From Parapristionchus giblindavisi (taxonomy: Eukaryota > Nematoda > Chromadorea > Rhabditida > Diplogasteridae): a stretch of 64,000 nucleotides of DNA. This document shows, piece after piece, positions 1 through 13,181 of this stretch. Position numbers and translations under genes: made by a program. Where the stretch lies: NCBI GenBank assembly GCA_943737045.1, contig CALSFV010000334.1, positions 62,001 through 126,000 of the forward strand. Reading direction: 5' to 3'. Position 1 is the stretch's first letter, and each line of letters starts with the position of its first letter. The notes under the pieces were generated by a model. It ran no database searches. It was not told the origin of the DNA and was given only the letters and a program-made list of their open reading frames with translations.

Positions 1-30
1 ATGCTGTCGGGGGAATCGAACTCATGTTCA
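1..30 (-). other. tRNA-like fragment cut by window edge
   Basis: On the minus strand the first 30 bases contain a B-box-like GAGTTCGATTCCCC, as in a T-arm. The rest lies outside the window, so it could be a real tRNA or one of the tRNA-like repeat pieces seen elsewhere here. Bases 31-218 show nothing recognisable. Confidence 0.3.
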
Positions 31-218
31 AAAAGTGAAAGAACACAAAAAATGCAACTTTTTGGCTGTCTTTCGTACGGCGGATATGCGACGGGTTTCG
101 TTCAAAAAATCGATCAACCGCAGCTTTTGAAAGTTGATTCTTACTAAGTCGACGATGCTGATTATCGCTATGTAGGTCACTAACCGTAATTTCATGCATC
201 AAAGAAACCATTCCCTAG

Positions 219-340
219 TTAAAGGTACACCCCGTGCTACTTTCAAACTCTGCGCTCTGGAATCACTCTCTCACTCTCGTTGTCTACGAGAGAGCATGGT
301 CAGAGTGGAGAGTTTCAAATAAGCCCGGGTGCACCTTTGA
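219..340. mobile_element. MITE-A copy
   Basis: A palindromic element of about 120 bp starts TTAAAGGTACACCCCG and ends GGGTGCACCTTTGA, with mirrored CTCTGCGCTCTGG/CAGAGTGGAGAG inside. It belongs to the family with consensus ends TTAAAGGCACACCCCGAGCT and GTGTGCCTTTAA that recurs across the window. It has no coding capacity, and a TTAA-type target is suggested by the ends. Confidence 0.8.
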
Positions 341-619
341 AGTACGCAAATGTACTATTATAGTACTGTATTTCATGCAATATGAAATATGTGATAAGCT
401 ACTCCCCATTTTACACACTAGGTTGTCACTAAAATCTGATATTCAGGTGTTACATTTGTCTTATATTCGCTATATAGCTATATAACAACAGTTTTTTCTT
501 CATTCTAATATCCAGAACGACAGCTCAAATGCTCTCGCACTCTCACTCTCACACTCTCGCAAAATAAATGCTCTCTCGCTGGTTTGGCTTTCAATGAAAA
601 TTGGCTTACAATTAGATCA

Positions 620-828
620 TAATGCTGTGCGAGCTGGGCGGAAACAACGGAGACGTCCGCGTAAACTCTTGATAATGTAAATTTCGATCGGGAATTCGCA
701 ACAAATGCAACATAGACGATACAAATATAACATTTATGCCATCATTTCGTTCGAAATTTACACTATGAAAGTATACGTAGACGTCGTTACGGTGGAGATA
801 TGTAGGGTGAATGTAACACCGCATAAAA
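620..828. mobile_element. MITE-B copy 1
   Basis: An imperfect palindrome of about 210 bp. The left arm contains AACGGAGACGTCCGCGTAAA and the right arm the matching GTAGACGTCGTTACGGTGG; it ends in ACACCGCATAA. Similar copies lie at about 18034-18219 and 45493-45704. Non-coding. Confidence 0.7.
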
Positions 829-835
829 ATAGGAA

Positions 836-1653
836 CTACAGTCAAAATGCAATAAAGTGAACGATAGGGCCCACCATAAACCCCCAGGGTCAAAACTTTC
901 TAAAAAGGTTATGTACTCGATTAAAAATAATTCTTCGTCTTGAAACTGTGAATGTTAGGTTTTGAGATGTGTTGAGTCGATTGAAATGAAAAAAAGAAAT
1001 TTTAAAAAAGTTTCTATCCGTAAATAAAAAATATGTCTTACAATTTGGTGTGATGTATATACGGCAGAGACACTGATGGCTCGTTAAAAAATAGTGGAAA
1101 ACCGAAATCGGCGACTTTCCACCCGTTAAAAAAGTACCCGGAAAGTCGAAAATGGACGCACGAAATTTGAATTCGCTCAGAGGTGCGGGAATTCAAATTC
1201 CGACTTTCCGTCACCAATTTTAGCAGTAAAATGGAAATTCAACTTCCTTCTTGCTAAAAATGGAATCCGCGAAAATTCGCAGTCGGAATTTGAATTCCCG
1301 CACCTCTTTGCGCGCGCGCGAATTCAAATTTCGTGTTTCCATTATCGACTTTCCGGGTATTTTTCAACGGGTGTAAAGTCGCCGATTTCGGTTTTCCACT
1401 ATTTTTTAACGAGCCATGAGAGTCGCTTGAGACACACTGCAAGTTTGTCTCTCCAAGCTTTCGATCGATCGATATAAACATTTTTTTTAATTTCTTTTTT
1501 CATTTCAATCGAATCCTCAAAACCCCAACATTCACAGTGTCAAGACGAATAATTATTTTTAAGCGAGGACTCAACCTTTTTAGACTATTTACTATTAGAC
1601 CATGGGGGTCTATGATAAGCCATATCGTTCACTTTATTGCATTTTGAATGTAG
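836..1653. mobile_element. TIR element with nested fold-back insertion
   Basis: Arms of about 200 bp (from 836 and ending 1653) are inverted copies starting TACAGTCAAAATGCAATAAA. The middle is occupied by another palindromic element (1076-1417). A short solo copy with the same ends lies at 55016-55108, and a half-copy at about 50462-50495. The intact ends around an unrelated palindrome indicate insertion of one element into another. Confidence 0.75.
1076..1417. mobile_element. Fold-back element, long copy
   Basis: Near-perfect inverted repeat with ends ATGGCTCGTTAAAAAATAG and CTATTTTTTAACGAGCCAT. Arms are about 130 bp and the centre includes a CG-alternating stretch (GCGCGCGCGCG). A shorter, internally deleted copy is at 3567-3748. 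Confidence 0.85.
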
Positions 1654-1797
1654 TTTGTTTTCGCTTTGCCAATTTTGAACCGCACATACGACAACCTACA
1701 TTCGGACATTAGCACTTTGTTCCAAAAATACTAGCAATAATAAATTGCATGCGGATCGGAAAAATAGTCCTTGGAGAGCAAAAGACCCGCTTCATCT

Positions 1798-1995
1798 GTA
1801 AACGAGAGAGAGGGAGGGAGAGGGAGGGGGAGAGGGAGGGGTAGAGAGAGGGAGGGAGAGGGAAGGAGAGGGAGAGGGAGAGAAGGAGAGGGAGAGGGGG
1901 AGGGAGATGAGATGGTGAGAAGGAGAGGGAGAGAAGGAGAGAGAGAGGGAGAGACGGAGAGGGAGAGGGAGAACGGGAGAGACACGAGATGGAGA
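1798..1995. repeat. Purine-rich (GAGAGG)n low-complexity tract
   Basis: About 200 bp of almost pure G and A on the plus strand built of GAGAGG/GGAGAG units. Arg/Glu- or Ser/Pro/Leu-rich open frames across it are artefacts of the repeat. From 1996 to about 3090 there is no repeat of note and no gene I can support. Confidence 0.9.
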
Positions 1996-3091
1996 GAAAA
2001 TGGAGAAGCTGTCGACAATTAGAAAGAATATATGGATAGAAAAGCAGGACATGATGAATGAGAGACGAGAATAGGTGCTCTACCCAGACAGAAAACGAGA
2101 TATTATCAGCCAGAATACGGAATAATTATTCCTATTCTTATTTTTCTTATTCTTTATTTCATCATATTTTACATAACATCCAAGAGACGATCTATGGAGG
2201 GGATCTATGGATGTTCGTCAGAAAGATAGCGATATCGTTGAGCGTTTTGCGCTCAATGGCAGTTTGGGAGCTCAGAGAGAATCTTGAAAAAAGGATAATC
2301 CCCTGTTTAAAGGTCATAACCGATTTGTCCAATGCGAAAAGAAAAGAAAAGTAGCCCAAACTGATTTTGCATACCTCTAAAAACTTTTTTTTTCAATGAC
2401 TGTCGAACACGACTCTCTCTAATTTGGCTTGCTCTCTCGTTAGTTTACAGCCACTTCGAATGATGTGTTACGATTATAATTAAGGAACAAATGAAAGTTA
2501 TGCACGCATATTAAGAATAGAAAATGGCAATAAATTAAATTGCTTGGTGTTTCGGCAGCATGCGGGACTTCAGGAAGTAGAAAAATCCACCAGAGAAAAC
2601 CGCGATCAAGAGGAATTGATATGTAAGGGCGAATTCTTAATGAATGTTGGACCAGACTTTACGAGAATTGCAAGAAACTAGGATAAGTATAACCATCTCG
2701 TCACAGATTACGTGACCCACCGCATAGTTGATCTAAATTAAATGTTGAAAATATAAAATGCAGCGTAAAAACTGGAAAAAAACATATCAGCTATCATTTC
2801 TGTTATTTACTATTATAGAAAGTGATATATTGTACTGTACAAAACTGAATGTGAAGAGAATAAGGAAAAGAAAATGACTAAGCGACCAGAGAGAGTATGT
2901 ACAATAAAAATATGAAATTGTTCACTGTTTTTGGTTTCTTTTAGCAAATTTTGCATAGGACATTTCAAGATCAAGAGGAAGACTAGTCAATTTATCTGAG
3001 ATATTTAGACGCTGCACAGTATAAATCTGATAAAAGTTATTTTGACCGCAACTCGTCTATCCTTCGTCTTTAGCGCCTGAAGGGGACGATA

Positions 3092-3345
3092 AATAAAGGG
3101 GAAGAGGAAGAGAGGGAGAGGGAGAGAGAGGGAGGCCTCTAGATATGCCCCGAGGCGATTAGTCCAATTACAGGAGAAATAGTGAGAGTCAAGTGAAGTC
3201 CGATAGACTTGAGATGTTTAGATATGCATGTCCTCTCAGTCTCCCTCTCCCTCTACCTCTCCCTCTACTCTCTCTCTATTTCCTCTCTATTTCGGGAAAC
3301 AAAATGAGAGAGACGGAGAGGGAGAAGGAGAGAGAGGGAGGGTAG
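3092..3345. repeat. GA-rich and CT-rich low-complexity pair
   Basis: A GA-rich run (about 3105-3135) is followed by a CT-rich run (about 3238-3290) and another GA-rich run (about 3303-3340). The opposed purine and pyrimidine runs could pair as an imperfect hairpin. The surrounding 3346-3566 shows no gene. Confidence 0.75.
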
Positions 3346-3566
3346 ACTAATGAGATGGACGGCAGGAAAGACGACGAGAAGATGCTCAAGATACAATGTG
3401 AGGGGATAAATAAGGAGATGGACAACGAGGACGATATGGTCACAGTATTCTGACAATGAGATGCATAAATAGTCCCATGGAATATAAAATTGGATTGGAA
3501 TTGTCAATGCCTAGCATTGATCTCCCGGAGGACTTCGTGTACCTTGAATTACGAGATGTACATTTT

Positions 3567-3748
3567 ATGGCTCGTTAAAAAATAGTGGAAAACCGAAATC
3601 GGCGACTTTCCACCCGTTAAAAAAGTCCCGCACCTCTTTGAGCGCGCGCGAATTCAAATTTCGTGTTTCCATTTTCGACTTTCCGGGTACTTTTTTAACG
3701 GGTGGAAAGTCGCCGATTTCGATTTTCCACTATTTTTTAACGAGCCAT
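3567..3748. mobile_element. Fold-back element, internally deleted copy
   Basis: It has the same ends as the 1076-1417 element (ATGGCTCGTTAAAAAATAG and its complement), but the left arm jumps directly to the CCCGCACCTCTTTG segment. This gives a 182 bp derivative. Confidence 0.85.
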
Positions 3749-4929
3749 TACAGTTAACTTTTTTAAAATAAAATAATAAGGTTGATCAGAGTAAACGACC
3801 TCTCATCTCTGATATATAATTTACTGTACAAAAGCAGCGAAAAGAAAAGAAAGGTAGAGAAAACTTTCCTTGTTTTTGGACATTCTCTCGCCTCATTTAT
3901 GTTCGTTACTTTCGAACGAAATATAAAGAGAGATAAGACAAATGAGACAAATGAGGTATAATACTTATTTACTTTGATGTCCGATAATATAGGCATATTT
4001 AAATAAAAGTAAAATTGGAGGGAAATAGATAATGATCAAAATTCAAAGAACATTTCAGTTTCAGGTTTAGTCGATGTGTCAATTTATTAATTTCAACATA
4101 AATGATCTCCTGGTTGGAGAGTTTTCGGAGTGATTTGTGAACTGTGTCGTGGTTACGCAAGATTTATCAATTATCAACTATGTACTTGGGCTTTATTTTT
4201 TATTACATTTGTTTGTGTTTGAGGGTAAAAACCGCTGATACATTGCAAAACATATCATGCTTGTCTAAAATAAGCCACATGAAACTTATCGAAACTGATG
4301 CACTACACATATCAAAAAGTTGTCCCCAACAATTATGGCATAAATATTATGACAATAGAGTGTGTAAAAGTGGAGAGAACCTTCTCACCTATTTTATGAA
4401 ATACAGTACTATTAGAGTACATTTTCATGCTTTATTTATTGCTTCGCTGCTTTTGTACTGTAAATTATACACCGCTCTGACTCAAACCATTTACTTCGTT
4501 GAGCGAGGAAGGCGGAAACAGAAACATGGGACGCTTTTTCATTTATTTAAAACTTTTGATCCAGGGAAGCAATCAAGCAGATCTTTTGAGTCAATGTAAA
4601 GAATTTATCAAGGAATACTACCGTGATGTTTTGTTGTAATTAAATTAGCTGATTATTACGTAGTGATGATGCAATCTAATTACACTTTTTTTTTGAAAAT
4701 TTTCAATTCTTTAGTGAAAAGTCCTGTTCTTCATGAAAAACATTTTTTTGGTAGGCGTGATTTTGAGCCCCCCCCCCCCTCCTATGTATCAGTCCCGCTC
4801 CCTAAACGTTGCACGCCGCGGCATGAAGCATGCCGCATTTAGGTGCGACGCAGTCCAGAGTCGACCAATAATTTTCGTTTATGTGGTAATGTTAATCTTA
4901 TCTTCCGATAAAGCGATCACAACCTTTCA
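3749..4929. other. Gene-free stretch with dispersed repeat R1
   Basis: No supported gene. The stretch from about 4240 to 4315 (catatcatgcttgtctaaaa and following) and the R1 core from about 4556 (cttttgatccagggaagc) recur near 14286-14640, and R1 recurs at about 23646, 27180 and 33420. A 151-codon open frame (4144-4599) lies within these repeats and is not credited as a gene. A C-homopolymer of about 12 lies near 4769-4780. Confidence 0.5.
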
Positions 4930-7900
4930 AACTTATAAATAAATGAAGTGTCCGATGGCTTTCTGGCGATAATGTACTCTATCTAAAATTTGCAAAAGTT
5001 TGCACCATTGTCAATAGAACAACCGTAAATGTATATCTTCCTCTATCCGTTTCCTTCTCTCCCCTCTTCCCAACAGTCACGATCACAAGTATCAATGTGG
5101 TCGTTCTTTGATCAGAGCGAGAGATCGTGCAAGTTAGAGAGTATAGAGAGAGAGAACGAGAGGTTATGGATTAATGAGAGAGCACAGAGACAGAGGGATA
5201 CAAGATGGGTCGCTGATCTATCCAAGAGAGATTGTTAGCATGACCTTTGTCTAAGTTTCTTTCCGTCCTTTCCCGCAACATGACTTTACCCTATTACTCA
5301 CAGTCTCTCTACAGTGTGATTATTGATCGATTATTTGTTTGTCAATCAATCTTTTACCTTTCCTTGCTCGTTTGCACATATTGCCTCTGTTGTTATCTAT
5401 CCATTCATTCACTGTATTCCTATTTGCATATGATCAGTCTGATATATCACGTCTTCTCTATTTCTGTCTCAATCATTTGTATTCGTCGGTCGTGTGGTAC
5501 ATCTTGTCGCCTTTTTCGGTTCGTCCCGTTCCTAAGTTGATCTTTGATCTTTATCATATCGCTTCTCTCTAGTCAGAGTACGAGAGAGTGAGAAATATTG
5601 GAGAGTAGAGGGAAGGGACGCCGAGACTTCACGTAGATCTACCAATCGATATTGCTATTGTTAATATATTTGTGTTTCCCTCCACTCTCGTTCCCGCCTT
5701 TTACTGTAGCATTACGTGCTGTGTAACTGCTTTTTCTTCCGCATATTTCGTTCAAAATTACTTCCAACTTTATCCCTCTACCACTTCCTATCTCTCTGTC
5801 TATCATATAATCGATATTTCGTCTCTCTTTGTAAATTTGCGCATCGTCCTTTGGTCTTGTCTAGCCCTTTGCTCATTGTATGTCCATTTGTATATGATCA
5901 CGTCATACTCCACGTGCTCTTACCAATGCTCCATTCATTACCAGTTGTCCTCTTATTCTTCTCCTCGTCCTCACATCTGTCCACCTTAATATCTGATCTT
6001 TTCACAATCGCTCATTACCATTAGCATGATTCATATCGATTCCCTCTAGTCTCTATCTGTGTCTGTTTCATCATTCTCTGCTTTTCGATTCCACTTCAAA
6101 CTCTGTACGCATCCTCGTCTAACTTCTTCGATCAGTGTAGAGAGTATACAGAAATGAGAGAGTGAAGACAGAGAACGAGAGAGTGGAGGGATGGGACGCC
6201 GAGTCTTCACGTAGATCTACCAATCGATATTATTCAGGCTAGTCATTACCTGACTTCTCGGTCGCTTTCCCTCCGTCTCTCACACGAAGTGATATTATGT
6301 TTTCTGTTTTTATCTGAAAATAATTGGAACTCTCTCGCTATTTCCTTTTCCATCGCATTGTCGTCACTCACTTCGCTATCTTTTTTAACTCTTTGCATCA
6401 TTTCTATTTGAATATCGATCGTTTTCATTATCAGTCAAGATCAACCTATCATCAGTCAGTTTATCATTAGTCATTCTTCCTTTCCATCTCTTCCTCTCAT
6501 TATCATGCCAATCGATCACTAAGGAAGGGAGTAGACCATTAATCGATAATGTTTATGAGAGAGATGGAAGGATGGGAAGTTATCTACATGTCTATTCCTA
6601 CGATCCTTTTGTGCGCCTATATCTTGATATATTGCATATTTCTGTTTATGTTGCATTACTCTCTCTTCTAACCACCTCTTTACTTTATTCATATTCTTCT
6701 GCCCCGCATTCAATAATAATTCGGAGGTCGTATCCATGAAGCGTTACAAACAGTTTGTCGATAAACTCGACGTCACGCCTTACGGTCTCAGACGATGTGC
6801 GTTATGTGTCCTTCCTATCCTTCATTGTATTTACTATACTCTGGCCACGACTTTCCTTTGACCACCGAGACAGTGTAGCCAGTGTGGAGAGTGGTCTCAA
6901 TTTGTTTCCATAACCATTTAAATCATTTCAAATCCATTTCAGAGCCGGCAGTCGTGCCCATGAGATGTCAACGTCTTGGGAAACTCGTCGTCATCTCCGA
7001 TGATGATCTCCTTGATGTGTTCGTCTGAAGTGTGATGCCACTAGCTCAGACGTCCGCGTTCTATCGGCGTATTCCAGCAATCACTGGAGCTCGTTTTCCG
7101 AAAAAAATAAAGAATTTGGGGTTGTTAATGTTTGAAGTCAGTGTCAAAGCCCGCGAAGTTAAATGGGCGGGGTCAGCATCGCTATATAAATAAGGTTCGC
7201 AAAAAATGGGCGGAGTCATGCATCGCTTTATAAGTACGGTATATGATCATGAATCGCAAACTAACTTTTTAACCTAAAATTGTAAAAATATTGTAAAAAA
7301 TGCTATGTATCTATTTGTATTGAATGTACTATCAATGATTTTCAATGTCAGTTTTCTTAGTTGTTGAATATCGTTTGTTATTTTCTGTTTGTTAAAAGAA
7401 AATAAATCTAACATTAAAAACTTGAAATGTGACTATAGTAGTGATTACAAGATGACTATAGTATTGATTGCAAGATAGGAATTGGTTCCGTTTCAGTGCT
7501 AGATCAGTGATAGAGCTGCCAGATGATCAGACGAGATCAATGGGTAGAGACGCAGAGAGTCATCGCGCGCGCACTGACCTCGATATAGCACCACTATTGA
7601 GACGGGTTCGGGCGGGGATAACTTCGCTGAAAAAAACGTTAAAATTTAAAAATGATATTTTTATGAAATAAAGATTCTAAATGACTCTAATATTTTTATT
7701 AGCGCATATTTAGTATGGAAAAGTTGAAATATCCTCGAAATAAAAGATCACTATATTTATTGTTATGCCAGAAATATATTTATTTGATAAAGCTGAGTAG
7801 GACGATCAAAATAATACTTAACATTACCTGATAAATAACTTTAATTAATCACTTGACAACGCCAGCAACAATACCTTTAAAAATCAAAATAATAATAAAT

Positions 7901-9566
7901 AATAATAAATCTATGTGTTCCAAGGATAACTTAGATGTAGTGAACAATTGATGTCGTGATGAATTACATAAAATTCGGTGCTGCAACTTACAGTTAGGTA
8001 GCAAAGAAATAATAATTAATTATTATATATTGCGTATGGTCAAATTAATACAAGTATGACTCTGATGAAGCTAGGATAATTTACAGAGGAGTGCATACTA
8101 GATTGCTTTTTTTCGCCAATTTTTTGTTGCGATTTTGTCATGTTTTTATTTGTCTTTTAGTAACAATATGATTATGGTTGGTTCTATAATTACAGTACTC
8201 TCTCAATCAGATCACAGTAACCGTATACTTAAAATTGCTAATATTAGGAGTGCATTTTCAATGCATATTTTTAGACAATTAACCTAATTCCATTTTGACT
8301 GAAAATCCTAATTTGTACGATTCATTGTAGCAATGAAAGATGTGGATACGGTAGCATAATAATATTATATTATTATTATATTATAATATATTATTCTGCC
8401 TCAACTATTCTTTATAGTATTTTTAAGGTGTGCACTTTTTATTACTTTATTGTCGAAGTACTCTCACTTGGTGTTGTTTTGACATACTCATTTATTACGT
8501 TTTCTGTCCTTTCATGAATAAATATTAAAACGCATTGATGAAAACACTGATACGAAAAGTTGCACTTAATATTTTTATGGTAATTTTGGAATTAAAGTTG
8601 TTTCGCGTCTATAACGCATAAATTAATTCGTTGCTATCTAATTGTAATTGTATTATATAATTCATCACGACATCAATTGTTCACTACATCTAAGTTATCG
8701 TTGAAACACATAGATTTATTCTTATTTATTATTATTTTGATTTTTAAAGGTACTGTTGCTGGCGTTGTCAAGTGATTAATTAAAGTTATTTATCAGGTGA
8801 TCATAGCAATTAGTTTGTTCGTCCTACTCATCTTTATCAAATAAATATATTGCTGGCATAAAAATAAATGTCTTTTCATTCGCGGATATTTCAACTTTTC
8901 CATACTAAATATGCGCTAACAAAAATATTAGAGTCATTTAGAATCTTTATTTCATCAAAATTATCATTTTTAAAATTTTAATGTTTTTTTCAGTGAAGTT
9001 ATCCCCGCCCGTCTCATTAGTGGTGCTAAATCGAGGTCAGTGCGCGCGCGATGACTCTCTGCGTCCCATCGATCTCGTCTGATGATCTGGCCACTCTATC
9101 ACTGATCTAACACTGAAAGGAAACGACTTCCTATCTTGTAATCAATTGTAATCAATACCATAGTCACATTTCAAGTTTTAAGTGTTAGATTTATCTTCTT
9201 TTAACAGAAAATAACAAGCGAAATTCAAAAACTAAGAAAACTCGAAAACCGTTATCTTCGCCCATTGTTCGTAAAATTTTCGATAAAGATCAAAGATCAA
9301 ACTTCAGCAATAGAGTAACAACTTTGTGAACATCTTTAACATACTTTAGTCACATTTTAAGAGCTATACGCTTATTTTTTTTCAGCTTTGATATGTTACT
9401 GTTATCGTCCGTTATTGATTTTTCATGCACTTTTGTTTTTGCATCAATAAAAATTGAAAATCATTGATAGTGCATTCAATACAAATACATAAATAGCATA
9501 AATGCATCAAGAAAAATGGCAAAAAGTCATGGGTTATGTTGGGTGAGCTCTTCTTTTGCTAACCCT

Positions 9567-9646
9567 TCTCGGGGGATTGAACTCACCTGCCGACCAACAG
9601 ATCGGATTGACAGTTCGAGCTGCTATCCACTAGACCATGGGTCCCT
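9567..9646 (-). other. tRNA-like sequence (pseudo-tRNA)
   Basis: On the minus strand a box-A-like TGGTCTAGTGGATAGCAG is followed about 45 bp later by a B-box GAGTTCAATCCCCC. I could not form a full cloverleaf with a matching acceptor stem, so it is called tRNA-derived. It lies in an insertion present in only one arm of the giant inverted repeat. Confidence 0.4.
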
Positions 9647-12222
9647 ATAAGAAGTCATATCAAACGATCTACATATACTCATCCGCTCCCGTACTTATAA
9701 AGCGATGCATGACTCCGCCCATTTTTTGCGAGCCCTATTTATATAGCGATGCAGACCCCGCCCATTTAACTTCGCGGGCTTAGACACTGATTTAAAACAT
9801 TAACAACCCCAAATTCTTTATTTTTTGGAAAACAAGTCCCAGGCAGTGCTGGAATACGCCGATAGAACGCGGACGTCGGAGCTTGGAGGCGTCCCCCTTC
9901 TGAAGAACACATCGAGAAGACCATCAACGACGAGGACGACGAGGTTCTGAAGACGACACTGACGATTTGCCCTGCAAAACAGAAAATTACGAGATTCAAC
10001 GACGAACGATCACTTTGTATAAAACTTTGGTTTCTGTCAACGAGAAAGAACGATGAGCAGTGAATAGGACATTGGCAAAGGCAAGGACAAAGGCAAAGAC
10101 AATAACGCATCGAATATGAAGTATATTCTAACATTGGTTCTGTTCAAGTCATGAAAAAATATAGGCTATATCTCCACAAAACTTTCGGCTTTCCACGACT
10201 TGAACATAACATATCTGGAAAGAGAATCCAAGGAAGTCTCATCGTCTGAGACCGTATCCATGGCGTAAGGTGTAAAAGTTGACATAACGTCTACGTCTAC
10301 GCTCGTGACGGCACGTATATCGATAAATTGTTAGTAACGCTTCACGGATACGAACTCCGAATTATTATTGAATGCGGAGCGGAAGAATATAAATAAAGTA
10401 GAGAGATGGTTAGAAGAGAGAAATGCAACATAAACAGGAAGATGCAATATATCAAGATATAGGCGCAGAAAAGGATGGTAACAGTGGACATGTGGATGAC
10501 TTCCCTTCCTTTCATCTCTCTCATCAACATTATCGATTGATGGCTTACTCTCTTCCTTAGTGATCGATTTGTATGATAATGGATGTAAGAGAGATTGATA
10601 GGAAGAAATTGAAAAGTTCATCCTATAATAATACTAATCTTTTCCATCTCTTTTCCATTTCTTTTAAAGAAGAATGACTGATAATAAACTGATTGATGAT
10701 AGACTGATTTTGACTGATCATGAAAACGATCGGTATTCAAGTGGAAATGATGGAAAGAGTTAAAGAGATAGCGAAGGGAGTAACGATAGTGCGATCGAAA
10801 AGGAGAGAGCGAGAGAGTTGCAATTATTTTCAGATAAAAAACAGAAAACAAAATAGCAATTCGTGTGAGAGACTTTGGAAAAGATATGTATGTGCGCTAT
10901 ATTCAAAATGATATGAAATCGAAGTATTCGTTCTTGTACTTGTGTTCCACATTCGTGCATTAGTCGTGCAATTCGTGCAATCGTTGCTCCATTTTCAGGC
11001 ACCAGCGACATTTAGCGGTCGCTATTTTGAATGCTTCATCGGCTTTTTCTTTGTTAGATAAATGAACGAATGCGGAACACTAGCTTGTACCTTTCAGGAT
11101 GAAGCATCAGGATAGATCTGCGTTGATTGATTGTCGTCGTCATCGAAGTCCATCAAAGACGAACATGGCGTTGTCAGAGCGAGAGTGAGGCAAACGGCTG
11201 AATCCTGCAAATGAGAGATTTTGTAAAGATCAAAAATCAACTTTTACAAAGGGAACAGATTGGAAAAATAGGAGAAGAGTAACACATCGACCGAACGTTG
11301 CAAAAGACTGTACTGATAGCAAAAACACCTATTGAGCGTATAAAAATCACTTGTTTTATTTGTAGAAGAGACTTTCTTGTTTTCATGGTTCAGAAACTAT
11401 GCCGATCTCTCTCTATATCATATAGCGCGCGGCGAAGGTCAGCCGGGTTAGAGAGAGGCAGCGGAGAGACAATCGAGAGGCGGGGCGAGATGTAGAAAGC
11501 TTCATCTCGCCCGCCTCTCGATTGTGACTTCCGTTCGTTAGCACCGTTTGTCATTTTCTTATGCAAGTACATTTTATACGCACAATAGTATATGTTAACC
11601 ATATGCAAATCGGAAAACAATTTAAAAAGGACCAGACTACAGCAAGCTAATATAGCAAATAGGAAACGAGAGGTGAAAGAGTGATTGTCATATAATCGAT
11701 CGATATTTAAATGGAAATGGGAGAGAGACAGAGGAGGTAGGAAAAGTGTTAAAGAGATAGTGAAGGGAGGGACGACAGTGAGATAGAAAATGAGAGACCG
11801 AGAGAGTTGGAATTGTTTTCAGATAAAAACAGAAAACATAACAGTAATTCATGTGAGAGACGGAGGGAAAGAGTCCGAGAAGTCAGGGAATCACAAGCCT
11901 GAAGAATATCGATTGGTAGATCTACGTGAAGACTCGGCGTCCCATCCCTCCACTCTCTCAATACTCTCTGGTACTCTTCACTCTCTCATTCAAAATGCAA
12001 GATGGAGTCGATATGATAAAGATCAACATAAGAACAGGAAAAACTGAAAAAAGTCGACAAGATACTCAAGCTTCACTTAAAAAAAGACAAACTACCGAAT
12101 CCTACAACTGACAATGACAGATTGTGTAAAGCTCAAAAATCAAATATTAAGGTTGACTGGAGGACGAGGAGATTCATGAACGTTGGCAAATCGTTAGACG
12201 GTAAACGTTAAGTCTCAAGCTT

Positions 12223-13181
12223 ACAAGGGAACCACTTAACCATATCCCATTTTTCTCTAATTTTGATTTCTTGACGCGAATCTTCATGGAATAAGGATTC
12301 CGAAAAGGTAGGTAAAAAGAATCACATTCGCGTTTTAAGCCCATTTTTCGGCTTCTGAAAAAAGCACTAGATTTGCATCTCACCCCCCTCTTTCTTGCCA
12401 CAGAATAGACTCTCGGTAGGAAGTTTAGTGAGACAGCTGGTCTAGTGGTGTAGTGGTCTGGAGCGCTTGCGCTCACTCCGTCTTTTGGTGGTTCAATTCC
12501 TCAATGCAAGCAAATATTTTTGCTGTTTTTCTATGTATCGTAAAAATGAGATTTTTAATTTGGAAATTATTCTTTAATCGAAACAATAACCCAATAAACT
12601 TGAATTAGGAAAACAACTGATTACATTACAAAATGATTACAAAATTGCCCAACGTTATAATCTCCTTCGCTTTGTATCCCAAATGCACTGGTCCTTCGTG
12701 TTTGCTGGTTTCATTTCCTATGGCGTTTACAAGGGTGGTTTCATGTCCCAGAAGCCTTCACCCCTTCTCACCCCAAAGCAAGTAATGTTCACAGTTTCCA
12801 GTTGTTTTCATAGTTGATTGTTTCGGTTATAGAAAAATTTCCAAATTAAAAATCTCGTTTTTACGATACATAGAAAAACAGCAAAAATATTTGCTTGCAT
12901 TGAGGAATTGAGCCACCAAAAGACGGAGTGAGGGCAAGCGCTCCAGACCACTACACCACTAGACCAGCTGTCTCCCTAAACTTCCTTCCGAGAGTCTATT
13001 CTGTGGCAAGAAAGAGGGGGGTGAGATGCAAATCTAGTGCTTTTTTCAGAAGCCGAAAAATGGGCTTAAAACGCGAATGTGATTCTTTTTACCTACCTTT
13101 TCGGAATCCTTATTCCATGAAGATTCGCGTCAAGAAATCAAAATTAGAGAAAAATGGGATATGGTTAAGTGGTTCCCTTGT
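12223..13181. mobile_element. ACAAGGG fold-back element with a tRNA-like segment in each arm
   Basis: Inverted arms of about 370 bp end in ACAAGGGAACCACTTAACC and its complement, with a loop of about 220 bp. Each arm carries a tRNA-like segment (about 12433-12505 on plus and 12898-12970 on minus) with a box-A-like TAGTGGTGTAGTGG and a B-box GGTTCAATTCC (one arm mutated). Mirror-image open frames in the arms (12174-12476 minus, 12928-13323 plus) are a by-product of the palindrome. Flanks (GATTCATGAACGTTGGCAAA on the left and its imperfect complement near 13235-13260) are themselves inverted, so the element sits inside another palindrome. Confidence 0.75.

Noticed and set aside
1731..2052. Long open frames rich in Arg/Glu/Gly or Ser/Pro/Leu
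   Set aside because: They are created by the purine-rich GAGAGG repeat on both strands and have no domain.
5247..6024. Overlapping hydrophobic open frames that look like membrane proteins
   Set aside because: They are mirrored in the right arm of the giant inverted repeat (13634-13941), overlap in several frames, and show no receptor motif or splice structure.
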